From Gammaproteobacteria bacterium (GTDB taxonomy: Bacteria > Pseudomonadota > Gammaproteobacteria > Chromatiales > Chromatiaceae): a stretch of 36,325 bases of DNA. The stretch covers positions 1 through 36,325 of the forward strand of contig JAABTK010000050.1 of the NCBI GenBank assembly GCA_011389885.1, given 5' to 3'. Shown in pieces: positions 1-7,738 of this stretch. The notes under the pieces were generated by a model. The model saw only the letters and a list, made by a program, of their open reading frames with translations, ran no database searches and was not told the DNA's origin. Made by a program: the position numbers and the translations under genes. Numbering within the stretch: the first letter of the stretch is position 1; every line of letters starts with the position of its first letter.

Positions 1-54
1 TGCCGCCGGCCAATACAACCCCAACACCCGAAAATAGCGCATCTTCACCCGCAT
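1..54 (-). CDS. Possible 5' end of a gene running off the window
   Basis: On the minus strand an ATG at 54 opens a frame that continues to the window edge (18 codons, beginning MRVKMRYF and containing VLGLYWPAA). The composition looks protein-like, but no clear ribosome binding site precedes it and too little is visible to name a family. It could equally be chance. The adjoining sequence up to about 128 holds nothing I recognise. Confidence 0.22.
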   Translation of the reverse strand, partial: MRVKMRYFRVLGLYWPAA

Positions 55-128
55 GGACTTCACTTGCGGCCTCGCGTTGGGGTACACGCCTTGGCGTGTG
101 CGGGCCAGGGCGCACAGCCCGAGGGCGG

Positions 129-306
129 TACTCCAGGCGGCTAGGCCAGGCCGGAGCGGCGGACAGGCGCAAGCAAGCAAAAAACCTCCTCTGCGCCCGC
201 TGCGTTCCTCCGCGCCCGCTGCGTTCCTCCGCGCCCGCTGCGTTCCTCCGCGCCCGCTGCGGTCCTAAAGGGCGTTGTTGCCGTTATTTGTGCGCGGCCG
301 CACTAG
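129..306 (-). repeat. Dispersed CTAG-ended GC-rich repeat, copy 1
   Basis: Read on the minus strand from 306 this begins CTAGTGCGGC and continues through CGG-AACAACG and TAGGACCGCAG motifs into a GCGCGGAGGAACGCAG region. The same order of motifs, including the inner stretch with GGCGGC-AGGCCAGGCC, recurs at 26715-26856 (same orientation) and, inverted, from 26499. This is therefore a real dispersed repeat. No coding capacity is apparent. Confidence 0.7.
194..266. repeat. 19-bp tandem repeat, about 3.8 copies
   Basis: The unit CGCCCGCTGCGTTCCTCCG is repeated head to tail at 194-212, 213-231 and 232-250, with a partial fourth copy to 266. The unit is the GCGCGGAGGAACGCAG core of the surrounding dispersed repeat, so it looks like local slippage amplification inside that element. 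There is no spacer sequence, so it is not CRISPR. Confidence 0.85.
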
Positions 307-392
307 GCGCAAAGACCAGCCAGGCGGCGTGAAAACCGCCCAATCGTCCCAGGCGCCCCTGAGCTGGCGCGGGGCGCACGGCCCGCGCGCGC

Positions 393-422
393 TTGTTTGC
401 CGGTTTTACTCTGTTGCATAAT
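393..422 (+). promoter_or_regulatory. Candidate sigma-70 promoter of the mrp operon
   Basis: TTGTTT (393-398) and CATAAT (417-422) are separated by 18 bp in an AT-richer pocket of this very GC-rich gap, about 135 bp before mrpA. The match to the consensus is moderate and no transcription start is known. It is the best-looking promoter in 307-556, which otherwise shows nothing recognisable. Confidence 0.3.
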
Positions 423-556
423 ACGGGGTTTTACGCCTATTCCCTGTCGCGGACCGGCGCGAAACCTGGGTTCGGGGCGCTGGCTGAGGATGGGGCCATC
501 GCCCGCTTCGGGTATACTGTCGCCTTTGCCGGTTCAAACCAGCTGGAAATCTGTTC

Positions 557-3427
557 ATGAGCCTTGCCTTAATCGTCATGCTGCCCTTTCTGGGGGCGCT
601 GTTGCCCGGGTTGATGATGCGCTCGGGGCGTAATGCCTGCGCCATAACCACGGGCTCGGTCACCTTTTTGGCCTTTTCCTTGCTGCTCACGCACGCGCCC
701 GCGGTGTTGCGGGGTGAGGTGATTCAGGTCAGTTGGCAGTGGTTGCCTGCGCTCGGCCTGAACGTCAGCTTTTTCCTGGATGGGCTCGGGCTGCTGTTTG
801 CGGGGCTGATCCTCGGCATTGGCCTGCTGATTATCACCTATTCCCGGTTCTACCTGTCCAAGGCCGACTCCATGGGCGCGTTTTACACCTACCTGCTGCT
901 GTTTCAGGGCGCGATGGTGGGTATCGTGCTGTCGGACAACATCCTGCTTTTACTGGTGTTTTGGGAACTCACCAGCCTTTCCTCGTTTTTGCTGATCGGG
1001 TTTTGGCGTCACTTGCCCGAGGGCCGGCAGGGCGCGCGCATGGCGTTGGCGGTGACCGGCGGGGGCGGTTTGTTCCTCATCGCCGGCATGCTGTTGCTGG
1101 GTCATGCCGCCGGGTCCTATGAGCTGTCGGTGATCCTGGAGCGTCGTGAGCTGATTCAGGCCTCTCCGCTCTACCTGCCGGCCTTGCTGCTCATTTTGGG
1201 CGGCTGCTTTGCCAAGAGCGCGCAGTTCCCGTTTCACTTTTGGTTGCCGCACGCCATGGCGGCGCCGACGCCGGTGTCGGCCTACCTGCATTCGGCCACC
1301 ATGGTCAAGGCGGGCATCTTCCTGATGGCGCGCCTGTGGCCGGTGCTGGCCGGCACCGAGGCCTGGACCTGGCTGGTGGCCTCGGCGGGGCTGGTGACGA
1401 TGATCCTCGGGGCCTGGATCGCACTGTTTAAGGATGACCTCAAGGGCCTGCTGGCGTATTCCACGGTGAGTCATCTCGGCCTGGTGACCCTGCTGCTCGG
1501 CCTGGGGTCGCCCATGGCCGCGGTGGCGGCGGTGTTCCATATTATCAACCATGCCACGTTCAAGGCGGCGCTGTTCCTGATCGCCGGCATCGTGGACCAT
1601 GAGGTCGGTACGCGCGATGTCAAACGCCTTGGCGGCTTGCTGATGTTGATGCCGATTACCGCCACCCTGGGCATGGTGGCCGCGGCCTCCATGGCCGGCA
1701 TGCCGTTTCTTAACGGTTTTCTGTCCAAGGAAATGATGCTGGAGCAGGCATGGCATCACGGCTGGCTGGCGCCTGGGGGTTGGCTGACGCCGTTGTTGGC
1801 GACGCTGGGCGCGGTGTTTTCGGTGGCGTATTCGTTCCGCTTCATCGTGCATGTATTTTTCGGCCCCCAGCGCGATGATTATCCGGCCAAGCCGCATGAT
1901 CCGCCGGCCGGTCTGTGGCTGCCGCCGGCGTTGCTGGTGGCGCTGGTGGTGCTCATCGGCCTGTTCCCGGAGACCTTCGCCGGTGACCTGGTGCGCACGG
2001 CCTCGGCGGCCGCCATGGGTGCTGTCGCGCCCGAGTTTCACCTGTCGATTTGGCACGGCGTGACCCCGGCCCTGGGGATGTCGGTGGTCGCGGTGGCGGT
2101 CGGTTTGCTGCTGCTCTGGCGTTACCCGGGTGTGCGGGGGCTGTGGGCGCGTGGTCCGCACCCCGAGGCCAAGGTCATGTTCGACGGGGTGATTGCGGCC
2201 TTGGTCCGCTTCAGTCGCGCCCTGGTGCTGAATTTGCACAATGGCTCGCTGCAACGCTATTTGGCGATCCTGGTGGGGGCCGCGGTGGCGCTGGGTTTTG
2301 CCGCTTACCTTGGGGCCGATGGGGCCGCACGCGCGCCGGGCGGGCGTGAAACCCTCGCGGCCGGGCCGGTGGTGGTGGTCGCGTGGCTGTTGCTCATGGT
2401 GTCTACGCTAATGACGGTGATTATGCACCGGGATCGTTTTGTGGCGCTAATCCTCATTGGCGTGGTGGGCGTGATCGTATCCATCGGTTTTGTGTACCTG
2501 TCCGCGCCGGATCTCGCCCTGACTCAAATCGCGGTCGAGGTCGGCACCGTCATTTTGATCCTATTGGCGCTGTATTTCCTGCCCAAGGTCACCCCCGTCG
2601 AGAGCGGCCTGGGCCGATGCGTGCGAGACGGGGCGCTCGCGGTCCTGGGCGGAGTGGGTGTGGGCGTGTTGTCCTGGGCGGTGATGACCCGCGATTTTTC
2701 GAGCATATCGACCTATTACCTGGAGCACGCCAAGCCGCTCGGGGGCGGGGCCAACGTGGTGAATGTGATTTTGGTCGATTTTCGCGGTTTCGATACCTTT
2801 GGCGAGATTATCGTGCTGGGCATTGCCGCGCTGGCGATCTTCGCCCTGCTCGAAGGCGCGCTGCACGGCCGCCTGGCGCCGCGTTTGCGCAACTGGACGC
2901 CGGATTACGCCCATGCCGCGGATCGTCACCCGATGATGATGGTGGTGGCCACTCGGGTGATGCTCCCGCTCGCGCTCATGGTGGGCGTGTATATCTTCCT
3001 GCGCGGCCACAACATGCCGGGCGGCGGCTTCATCGCCGGGTTGGTGGTGGCCATAGCGCTCATTATGCAGTATATGGCGAGCGGTTTCGGCTGGGCCGAG
3101 AAACGCATGCCGGTTGACTACCACGCCATGATTGGCGGCGGGGTGTTGGTGGCGGCGGCCACCGGCATTGGGGCGATGGTGCTGGACTATCCCTTCCTCA
3201 CTAGCGCCTTCGATTATTTCAGCCTGCCCATTGTCGGCAAGTTTGAATTGACCAGCGCCATGCCCTTTGATATCGGCGTGTTCCTCACAGTGGTGGGGGC
3301 GGTCATGCTGGCCTTGGCGCAGCTCTCAAAAATGGGCCAAAGACTCAACCAACACGCGGTCAACACCCAGCCCATGGACTACAACCCGTCGGCCGATCGG
3401 CAGGCCGACGCCACCCGGGAGAACTGA
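557..3427 (+). CDS. mrpA: Mrp-type Na+/H+ antiporter, fused A+B subunit
   Basis: Large subunit of the multisubunit Mrp (Mnh/Pha/Sha) cation/proton antiporter in the inner membrane. The 956-residue protein has three recognisable parts. An N-terminal NuoL-like antiporter module carries the conserved Glu near 137 (FWELTS). An MbhD/DUF4040-like segment lies near 631-680 ([12 protein letters not shown]). An MnhB module runs from about 793 to the C-terminal region ([13 protein letters not shown]). Fusion of A and B is typical of group-2 mrp operons of proteobacteria, which have six genes instead of seven. The start at 557 has GGAA eight bases upstream. mrpC follows after one base. Expected role: sodium extrusion and cytoplasmic pH homeostasis using the proton gradient. 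The family call is very secure; the transported ion is inferred. Confidence 0.95.
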   Translation: MSLALIVMLPFLGALLPGLMMRSGRNACAITTGSVTFLAFSLLLTHAPAVLRGEVIQVSWQWLPALGLNVSFFLDGLGLLFAGLILGIGLLIITYSRFYLSKADSMGAFYTYLLLFQGAMVGIVLSDNILLLLVFWELTSLSSFLLIGFWRHLPEGRQGARMALAVTGGGGLFLIAGMLLLGHAAGSYELSVILERRELIQASPLYLPALLLILGGCFAKSAQFPFHFWLPHAMAAPTPVSAYLHSATMVKAGIFLMARLWPVLAGTEAWTWLVASAGLVTMILGAWIALFKDDLKGLLAYSTVSHLGLVTLLLGLGSPMAAVAAVFHIINHATFKAALFLIAGIVDHEVGTRDVKRLGGLLMLMPITATLGMVAAASMAGMPFLNGFLSKEMMLEQAWHHGWLAPGGWLTPLLATLGAVFSVAYSFRFIVHVFFGPQRDDYPAKPHDPPAGLWLPPALLVALVVLIGLFPETFAGDLVRTASAAAMGAVAPEFHLSIWHGVTPALGMSVVAVAVGLLLLWRYPGVRGLWARGPHPEAKVMFDGVIAALVRFSRALVLNLHNGSLQRYLAILVGAAVALGFAAYLGADGAARAPGGRETLAAGPVVVVAWLLLMVSTLMTVIMHRDRFVALILIGVVGVIVSIGFVYLSAPDLALTQIAVEVGTVILILLALYFLPKVTPVESGLGRCVRDGALAVLGGVGVGVLSWAVMTRDFSSISTYYLEHAKPLGGGANVVNVILVDFRGFDTFGEIIVLGIAALAIFALLEGALHGRLAPRLRNWTPDYAHAADRHPMMMVVATRVMLPLALMVGVYIFLRGHNMPGGGFIAGLVVAIALIMQYMASGFGWAEKRMPVDYHAMIGGGVLVAAATGIGAMVLDYPFLTSAFDYFSLPIVGKFELTSAMPFDIGVFLTVVGAVMLALAQLSKMGQRLNQHAVNTQPMDYNPSADRQADATREN

Positions 3428-3428
3428 A

Positions 3429-3782
3429 TTGATCAGCCTTGAGTTTATTGTCGCGAGCGCCATCGGGGTGCTGACCGCGGCCGGCATTTATCTAACCTTG
3501 CGCGGACGAACCTTCCCGGTGGTGGTCGGGCTGGCGTTGATTACTTACGCGGTCAATGTATTCCTGTTCGTGATGGGACGCCTGGCGGTCAATCAGCCGC
3601 CGGTGATCCGCCCCGACGCGGTTGCATACACCGACCCCTTGCCCCAGGCGCTGGTGCTGACCGCCATCGTCATCTCCTTCGGCATGACGGCGGTGATTGT
3701 GGTGATGGCGCTGCGGGCGTGGTTTGAAAGCGGTGACGACCACGTTGACCTGGAAGTGTCGGGCGAGGGGTCGCGCCAATGA
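3429..3782 (+). CDS. mrpC: Mrp antiporter subunit C
   Basis: A 117-residue membrane protein of the NuoK/MnhC family with three predicted transmembrane helices. The conserved GIYLTLR stretch lies near the start and PLPQALVLTAIVI near 75-87. An open frame extends upstream to 3267, but that part lies inside mrpA and does not resemble MrpC. The likely start is TTG at 3429, preceded by GGGAG at about 3418-3422, one base after the mrpA stop. The start codon is therefore unusual, which may lower expression. The gene overlaps mrpD by four bases (ATGA), as expected for translational coupling. The subunit has no activity alone and is part of the Mrp complex. Confidence 0.92.
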   Translation: MISLEFIVASAIGVLTAAGIYLTLRGRTFPVVVGLALITYAVNVFLFVMGRLAVNQPPVIRPDAVAYTDPLPQALVLTAIVISFGMTAVIVVMALRAWFESGDDHVDLEVSGEGSRQ

Positions 3783-5299
3783 ATCACTGGCCTATTCTGC
3801 CGCTGCTGCTGCCGGCGCTGGCCGCGCCGCTGATTGCGCTCGCGGTTCGACATGACATCGTGCTGCAACGGGTGTTCTCGGTGGCCAGCACGGTGTTGCT
3901 GCTGCTGCTGTCGCTGATCCTGGCCGGCAAGGTGGCCGACGGCAGCGTGCTGACTTATGAGCTGGGCAATTGGCCGGCGCCATTTGGCATCGTGCTGGTG
4001 TTGGATCGCCTGGCCGCGCTGATGCTGGTGCTGACCTCGGTGCTCGGGCTCTTTGTGCTGCTGTACGCGATCAATGGCTGGGACCAGCGCGGCAAACACT
4101 TTCACTCCCTGTTCCTGTTTCAGTTGCTGGGCATCAATGGCGCTTTCCTCACCGGCGACCTGTTCAACCTGTTCGTGTTCTTCGAGGTGCTGCTGATTGC
4201 CTCTTACGGCCTCATGGTGCATGGCGGCGGCGCCTTGCGGGTGCGGGCCGGGGTGCAGTATGTGATTATGAACCTGGTGGGTTCGAGCCTGTTTCTTGTC
4301 GCCGTCGGCCTCATCTATAGCGTGACCGGAACCCTGAACATGGCCGACCTGGCGGTGGGCGTGGCCGAGGTCAGGCCGGCGGATCAGGCCTTGCTGCATA
4401 CCGGGGCGATCCTGCTGCTGCTGGTCTTCGGCCTTAAGGCGGCGTTGTTTCCGGTGCAGTTCTGGCTGCCCGGCACCTACGCCAACGCCCCGGCGCCGAT
4501 TGCCGCGTTGTTCGCCGTGATGACCAAGGTCGGGGCCTATTCCATTATCCGCGTATACACCCTGATTTTTGGCGATGCGGCGGGCGACGCCGGATCCCTG
4601 GCCGGCGCCTGGCTGGCGCCCGCGGCCTTGGCGACCCTGGTGCTGGGCATGCTGGGGGTTCTGGCGGCCCGCAGCCTCGGGCAGATGGTCAGCTTTGCCG
4701 TAGTCGGTTCCATGGGCGTGTTGCTGGTGGCAGTGGGCGCTTTTACCCCGCAGTCCATGAGCGCAGCCCTGTACTACCTGCTGCACTCCACCCTGGCCGC
4801 CGGCGCCCTGTTTCTGATTGTCGATATGATCACCCAGCGCCGAGCGGAACACGCCGATGCACTGATCGCCGCGCCGACCTTTGCCCAGGCCGGGCTCATT
4901 GCGGGCGGCTTCTTTCTGGCGGCCATCGCCATCACCGGCATGCCGCCGCTTTCCGGCTTTCTCGGCAAGTTGCTCATTTTGGATTCGCTGCGCGAAGGCC
5001 CGGCCGCGGTCTGGATTTGGGGGCTGATCCTATCGACCTCGCTAATCGCGATTATCGGCTTCGCCCGCGCCGGCAGTGTCGTATTCTGGAAAAGCCTGGC
5101 GGAGCCGGGCCAGTTGCCGGTCGGCGACACCCCTAAGGGGAGCCTGCCCTTTGTGGCAGTCGGGCTGCTGCTGGCGATGCTGGTGTTACTAACGGTCTTC
5201 GCCGGCCCGATTAGCGGTTATCTCGACAACACCGCAGAGCAACTGTTTTTTCGGCGCGATTACATCGACGCGGTACTCGGTAGCGGGAGGGCGAGCTAA
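3779..5299 (+). CDS. mrpD: Mrp antiporter subunit D (NuoN/NuoM-like)
   Basis: A 506-residue polytopic membrane protein, the second antiporter-like subunit of Mrp. Residues conserved for ion translocation are visible: Glu136 in FVFFEVLLI, Lys220 in GLKAALFPVQFW and Lys250 in AVMTK. The length matches MrpD proteins (about 490-510). It starts inside the end of mrpC and its TAA stop shares one base with the ATG of mrpE, so the operon is tightly coupled. Homology to complex I subunits is a known feature of the family. The presence of the other Mrp genes rules out a stand-alone NADH dehydrogenase gene. Confidence 0.95.
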   Translation: MNHWPILPLLLPALAAPLIALAVRHDIVLQRVFSVASTVLLLLLSLILAGKVADGSVLTYELGNWPAPFGIVLVLDRLAALMLVLTSVLGLFVLLYAINGWDQRGKHFHSLFLFQLLGINGAFLTGDLFNLFVFFEVLLIASYGLMVHGGGALRVRAGVQYVIMNLVGSSLFLVAVGLIYSVTGTLNMADLAVGVAEVRPADQALLHTGAILLLLVFGLKAALFPVQFWLPGTYANAPAPIAALFAVMTKVGAYSIIRVYTLIFGDAAGDAGSLAGAWLAPAALATLVLGMLGVLAARSLGQMVSFAVVGSMGVLLVAVGAFTPQSMSAALYYLLHSTLAAGALFLIVDMITQRRAEHADALIAAPTFAQAGLIAGGFFLAAIAITGMPPLSGFLGKLLILDSLREGPAAVWIWGLILSTSLIAIIGFARAGSVVFWKSLAEPGQLPVGDTPKGSLPFVAVGLLLAMLVLLTVFAGPISGYLDNTAEQLFFRRDYIDAVLGSGRAS

Positions 5300-5811
5300 T
5301 GGCGCAGCAACAGAACAAGCGTAGTTTTGGTTGGTTCCCCCACCCGCTGCTCACCGTGGTGCTGGTGTTGATTTGGATGCTGCTGCTGAACGCCTTCACC
5401 GCGGGCGGGCTGGTTATGGGGCTGATACTGGGCACCGTAATTCCCATTATCACCAGCAACTTCTGGCCCGAGCGCCCGCGGATTTTAGCCTATCACAAGG
5501 CCTTGTCCTTTATGCTGCTCGTGGCCTATGACGTGGTAGTGGCCAATATCCATGTCGCACGGCTGATCCTGTTCAAACCGGCCGGTCAGTTGCATACCCG
5601 CTGGGTGACGGTTCCAATCGACCTAAAATCGTCCGAGGCCATCACCCTGCTGGCGGCCACCATCACCATGACGCCGGGCACGGTCAGTAGCGACCTATCG
5701 GCGGACAGCCGCTGCCTGCTGGTGCATTGTCTGGATGCGCCGGACCCCGAGCAGGCGGTGCAGCAGATCAAGACACGCTATGAGGCACGCATTAGGGAGA
5801 TTTTCGAATGA
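5299..5811 (+). CDS. mrpE: Mrp antiporter subunit E
   Basis: A 170-residue protein of the MnhE family. It has an N-terminal pair of hydrophobic helices (about 15-50 and 65-90) and a soluble C-terminal part with the family signature TITMTPGTVSSDL near 120. The ATG overlaps the mrpD stop by one base and the end overlaps mrpF by four bases. A short polar head (MAQQQNKRS) precedes the first helix. The subunit is needed for assembly and stability of Mrp in studied bacteria; nothing here departs from the family. Confidence 0.93.
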   Translation: MAQQQNKRSFGWFPHPLLTVVLVLIWMLLLNAFTAGGLVMGLILGTVIPIITSNFWPERPRILAYHKALSFMLLVAYDVVVANIHVARLILFKPAGQLHTRWVTVPIDLKSSEAITLLAATITMTPGTVSSDLSADSRCLLVHCLDAPDPEQAVQQIKTRYEARIREIFE

Positions 5812-6077
5812 TACAGCTTGCGCTTTACTTCGGTTTTTTCGCGGTATCCGTGGCCCTGCTGCTCAATTTGTGGCGCCTGGCCGTCGGACCAAAACTGATG
5901 AATCGGATCCTGGCGGTGGATACCATGGTTATTAACGCCATTGCGCTGATTGTCCTGTTCGGCATTCAGTACCGCACCACCATGTACTTCGAATCGGCGT
6001 TGTTGTTGGCCATGTTTGGTTTTATTTCGACCGTTGCGTACTGCCGTTTCGTATTGCGCGGCGACATCATCGAGTAA
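5808..6077 (+). CDS. mrpF: Mrp antiporter subunit F
   Basis: A small 89-residue membrane protein with three predicted helices. It carries the MrpF signature GPKLMNRILAVDTMVINAI, including the Asp that is conserved in the family. The start codon overlaps the mrpE stop (ATGA). The gene ends ten bases before the proposed mrpG start, leaving a G-rich Shine-Dalgarno stretch (6079-6084) between them. It is an accessory subunit of the Mrp complex. Confidence 0.93.
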   Translation: MIQLALYFGFFAVSVALLLNLWRLAVGPKLMNRILAVDTMVINAIALIVLFGIQYRTTMYFESALLLAMFGFISTVAYCRFVLRGDIIE

Positions 6078-6087
6078 CGGGGGGCCT

Positions 6088-6498
6088 GTGTTGTTTCTGC
6101 TTGAATTGTTGATTTCGCTGCTCATCGTCCTCGGCGGCTTCTTTGTGCTGGTGGGATCCATCGGTCTTATCAAGCTGGGTGATCTGATGCCGCGTCTGCA
6201 TGCCCCGACCAAGGCCACCACCCTCGGGCTAGGCGGCATGCTAATCGGCTCGATGCTGTTTTTTCTCGGCGTGGAGGGCAAGCTGTCCATTCATGAGGTG
6301 CTCATCTCTCTGTTCCTCTTCATCACGGCGCCCGTGTCCGCCCATTTCATGGCCAAGGCCTGGCTACACCTGAATGCCAAACATCGGCCTAAACTTCCGC
6401 CAACCGGCTCTAATCGCGGCTGGAGCACCTACGACGCCTCCCACGCCCCCGAGCCGGGTTGGCCAACATCCGACGACCCCGACCGCCCGGCGCAATGA
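6088..6498 (+). CDS. mrpG: Mrp antiporter subunit G
   Basis: MnhG/PhaG family subunit. It has three hydrophobic helices and the motifs GSIGLIKLGDLMPRLHAPTK and TAPVSAHFMAKAW. The open frame extends upstream into mrpF, but recognisable protein begins at GTG 6088 (VLFLLELL). TTG 6091 is an alternative with better spacing from GGGGGG at 6079-6084. With the GTG start the protein has 136 residues. The C-terminal 30 or so residues are polar and proline-rich, a tail beyond the core fold. It is the last gene of the six-gene operon. Confidence 0.9.
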   Translation: MLFLLELLISLLIVLGGFFVLVGSIGLIKLGDLMPRLHAPTKATTLGLGGMLIGSMLFFLGVEGKLSIHEVLISLFLFITAPVSAHFMAKAWLHLNAKHRPKLPPTGSNRGWSTYDASHAPEPGWPTSDDPDRPAQ

Positions 6499-6570
6499 CG
6501 TTATCCTCGCACCCAAGGCCCCTTTAACTCAACTCCAGTTCTACTTGGGGACGCGGTCGCGCAGGCACAG

Positions 6571-6589
6571 CCCGCCGAACCTCGGCGGG
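6571..6589 (+). terminator. Hairpin downstream of the mrp operon
   Basis: CCCGCCGA (6571-6578) pairs perfectly with TCGGCGGG (6582-6589) around a three-base loop, 73 bp after the mrpG stop. No T tract follows, so intrinsic termination is uncertain. It may be a transcript-end stabiliser. Confidence 0.4.
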
Positions 6590-6620
6590 TTGCGCCTCCA
6601 ATCGTCAAGCGGCTAGTGTA

Positions 6621-6880
6621 TCAATGAGATCGCCCCCGGCGTTGCGGGAGAGTGCCCCCTTGGTCCAGCGCCATCTGCTTGACATCCTCCACCACCGCGA
6701 AGGTCGCCAAGGCGAGATGGATGCGGTAATCCTGATACTTCGGAACAAGCCTTTTGAAATGGGCCAGTTTACGGCCCGTAAAGCGTTCGATAGCCCGCGG
6801 ATGGCGCCGATACTTGACCTCGATGCTATAGACATCCTGGCTATTGACCAGCACCAATGACGAAACTCGAATTCAACACC
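6621..6880 (-). pseudogene. Remnant of a PD-(D/E)XK nuclease-like protein
   Basis: The minus-strand frame from 6857 to 6621 encodes LVNSQDVYSIEVKYRRHP, a segment FKRLVPKYQDYRIHLALA, and then VEDVKQMALDQGG. This order resembles the C-terminal half of DUF3782-like proteins, with the nuclease motif (IEVK) followed by an FPEY-DYK-I-like strand. Upstream, VEFEF is in another frame (around 6863-6878), so a one- or two-base shift near 6858-6862 breaks the gene. The expected N-terminal coiled-coil half is absent and the sequence runs into a repeat arm at 6892-6907. No credible start exists. I read this as a truncated, frameshifted pseudogene; family assignment is from memory of the motif pattern. Confidence 0.45.
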
Positions 6881-6891
6881 CGCTTTGCCGT

Positions 6892-6907
6892 GCGCCGTAA
6901 CGCACCA
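6892..6907. repeat. Isolated arm of the GGTGCGTTA palindromic repeat
   Basis: GCGCCGTAACGCACCA here equals the right arm of the palindromic repeat at 35314-36325. The left arm is missing, so this is a partial copy abutting the nuclease remnant. Confidence 0.5.
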
Positions 6908-6988
6908 CCCCCGGCCAAGCGCTGAGGGCTTTAATGACATAACGCCAAGGGCGTCAAAGCGAAATATGATCCCGAGAACCCGCGACGC

Positions 6989-7024
6989 AAAAATTCGTGT
7001 CCATTCGTGTCCATTCGTGGTTCC
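6989..7024. repeat. ATTCGTGTCC dispersed repeat
   Basis: ATTCGTGTCC followed by CATTCGTGTCC and CATTCGTGG forms a short tandem motif. Diverged versions in inverted arrangement lie at 32041-32193 between hoxY and hoxH. Apart from the features listed, 6499-7150 contains nothing else that I recognise. Confidence 0.6.
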
Positions 7025-7086
7025 TTTAAGGTCGGCATGCGGCCGCTGATTGCGTGCGTTCCGAATTGCATACTTGGGCGCGCCCT

Positions 7087-7124
7087 GGCCGCCGGAGGCC
7101 GGGTGTTCCGGCGGTTCGGCGGCC
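7087..7124 (-). terminator. GC-rich inverted repeat after the FecR-like gene
   Basis: GGCCGCCG (7087-7094) and CGGCGGCC (7117-7124) are inverted arms 27-64 bases beyond the minus-strand stop at 7151. There is no T tract. A stem is possible but termination is only a guess. Confidence 0.25.
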
Positions 7125-7150
7125 GAGGGGCGCGGGTTGGCGCGGAACGG

Positions 7151-7738
7151 CTACGGAAAGTATTTGGCCATGCCGCCGATGAAGGCGGATTCGGGCGCGC
7201 GTTGCTTTAGCGCCTCGAAGTAGGGCGCCGCACGTTCGGGGTTGCCGTTGGCGATGTCGTGCATGATTAGGGTCATCAGCGAGGTGTTGCCGGCCTGGCC
7301 CTGTTTGAATTCCTCGCGCAGGCCCAGCACCGGGTCTTTGGGCGCCCCGCGCAGGACTAGGCCGCCGATTACGCCGGACGCGGCCACGTTGAGTTCTTCC
7401 TGGCTGTAGCAAACCGGCAGGCGGCGGCCCTCGGCGGGCTGCTCGGGGTCGGAGGCGGTGAGACCGCCCCAGTCGGCGGCGGCCTGCACCGGACCTTGCA
7501 GGATGAGTTCGTCGCAGCGGGTGAAGGAGACGACCACTGCGCGTGCGTCTTGGCCGAGGCGGATGCGGTCGCCGATGAATAGGGTCTGGCCGAGGTCGGC
7601 CGGGGCCGAGACGCCGTCGCGGCGCACTTCGACGGGGCCTTCGGTCTCCATGATCATGCCGAAGTCTTCGACGGCCTGCACCGGGCCGAGGCCGAAAGCG
7701 GCGAGTCCGGCAAGGAGGGGGGTGACGATTGCTTTCAT
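7151..7738 (-). CDS. FecR-like periplasmic protein paired with the cyclase
   Basis: A 195-residue exported protein: the signal peptide probably ends after residue 22 (GPVQA). Residues about 25-85 resemble the FecR-type domain seen in surface and signalling proteins (METEGPVEVRRDG, a LFIGDRIRLGQDARAVVVSF pattern, then ELILQGP). The C-terminal third reads as a short helical region (NPERAAPYFEALKQRAP). The start codon overlaps the end of the adenylate cyclase gene by four bases (7735-7738), so the two are probably translated together. FecR-like proteins next to CHASE2 cyclases suggest that it supplies or modulates a periplasmic signal for the CHASE2 domain; that is inference. No enzyme motif is seen. 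Confidence 0.75.
   Translation of the reverse strand: MKAIVTPLLAGLAAFGLGPVQAVEDFGMIMETEGPVEVRRDGVSAPADLGQTLFIGDRIRLGQDARAVVVSFTRCDELILQGPVQAAADWGGLTASDPEQPAEGRRLPVCYSQEELNVAASGVIGGLVLRGAPKDPVLGLREEFKQGQAGNTSLMTLIMHDIANGNPERAAPYFEALKQRAPESAFIGGMAKYFP

Noticed and set aside
194-266. Possible CRISPR array
   Set aside because: The 19-bp units are directly adjacent with no spacers and there are no cas genes. The same reasoning rejects the longer tandems at 35469-36325.
950-2254. Long minus-strand open frame of 434 codons
   Set aside because: It lies wholly antisense to the clear mrpA gene, has Gln/His/Arg-rich composition typical of GC-rich shadow frames, and shows no domain.
3593-4852. Minus-strand open frame of 419 codons
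   Set aside because: Antisense shadow of mrpC-mrpD with the same biased composition.
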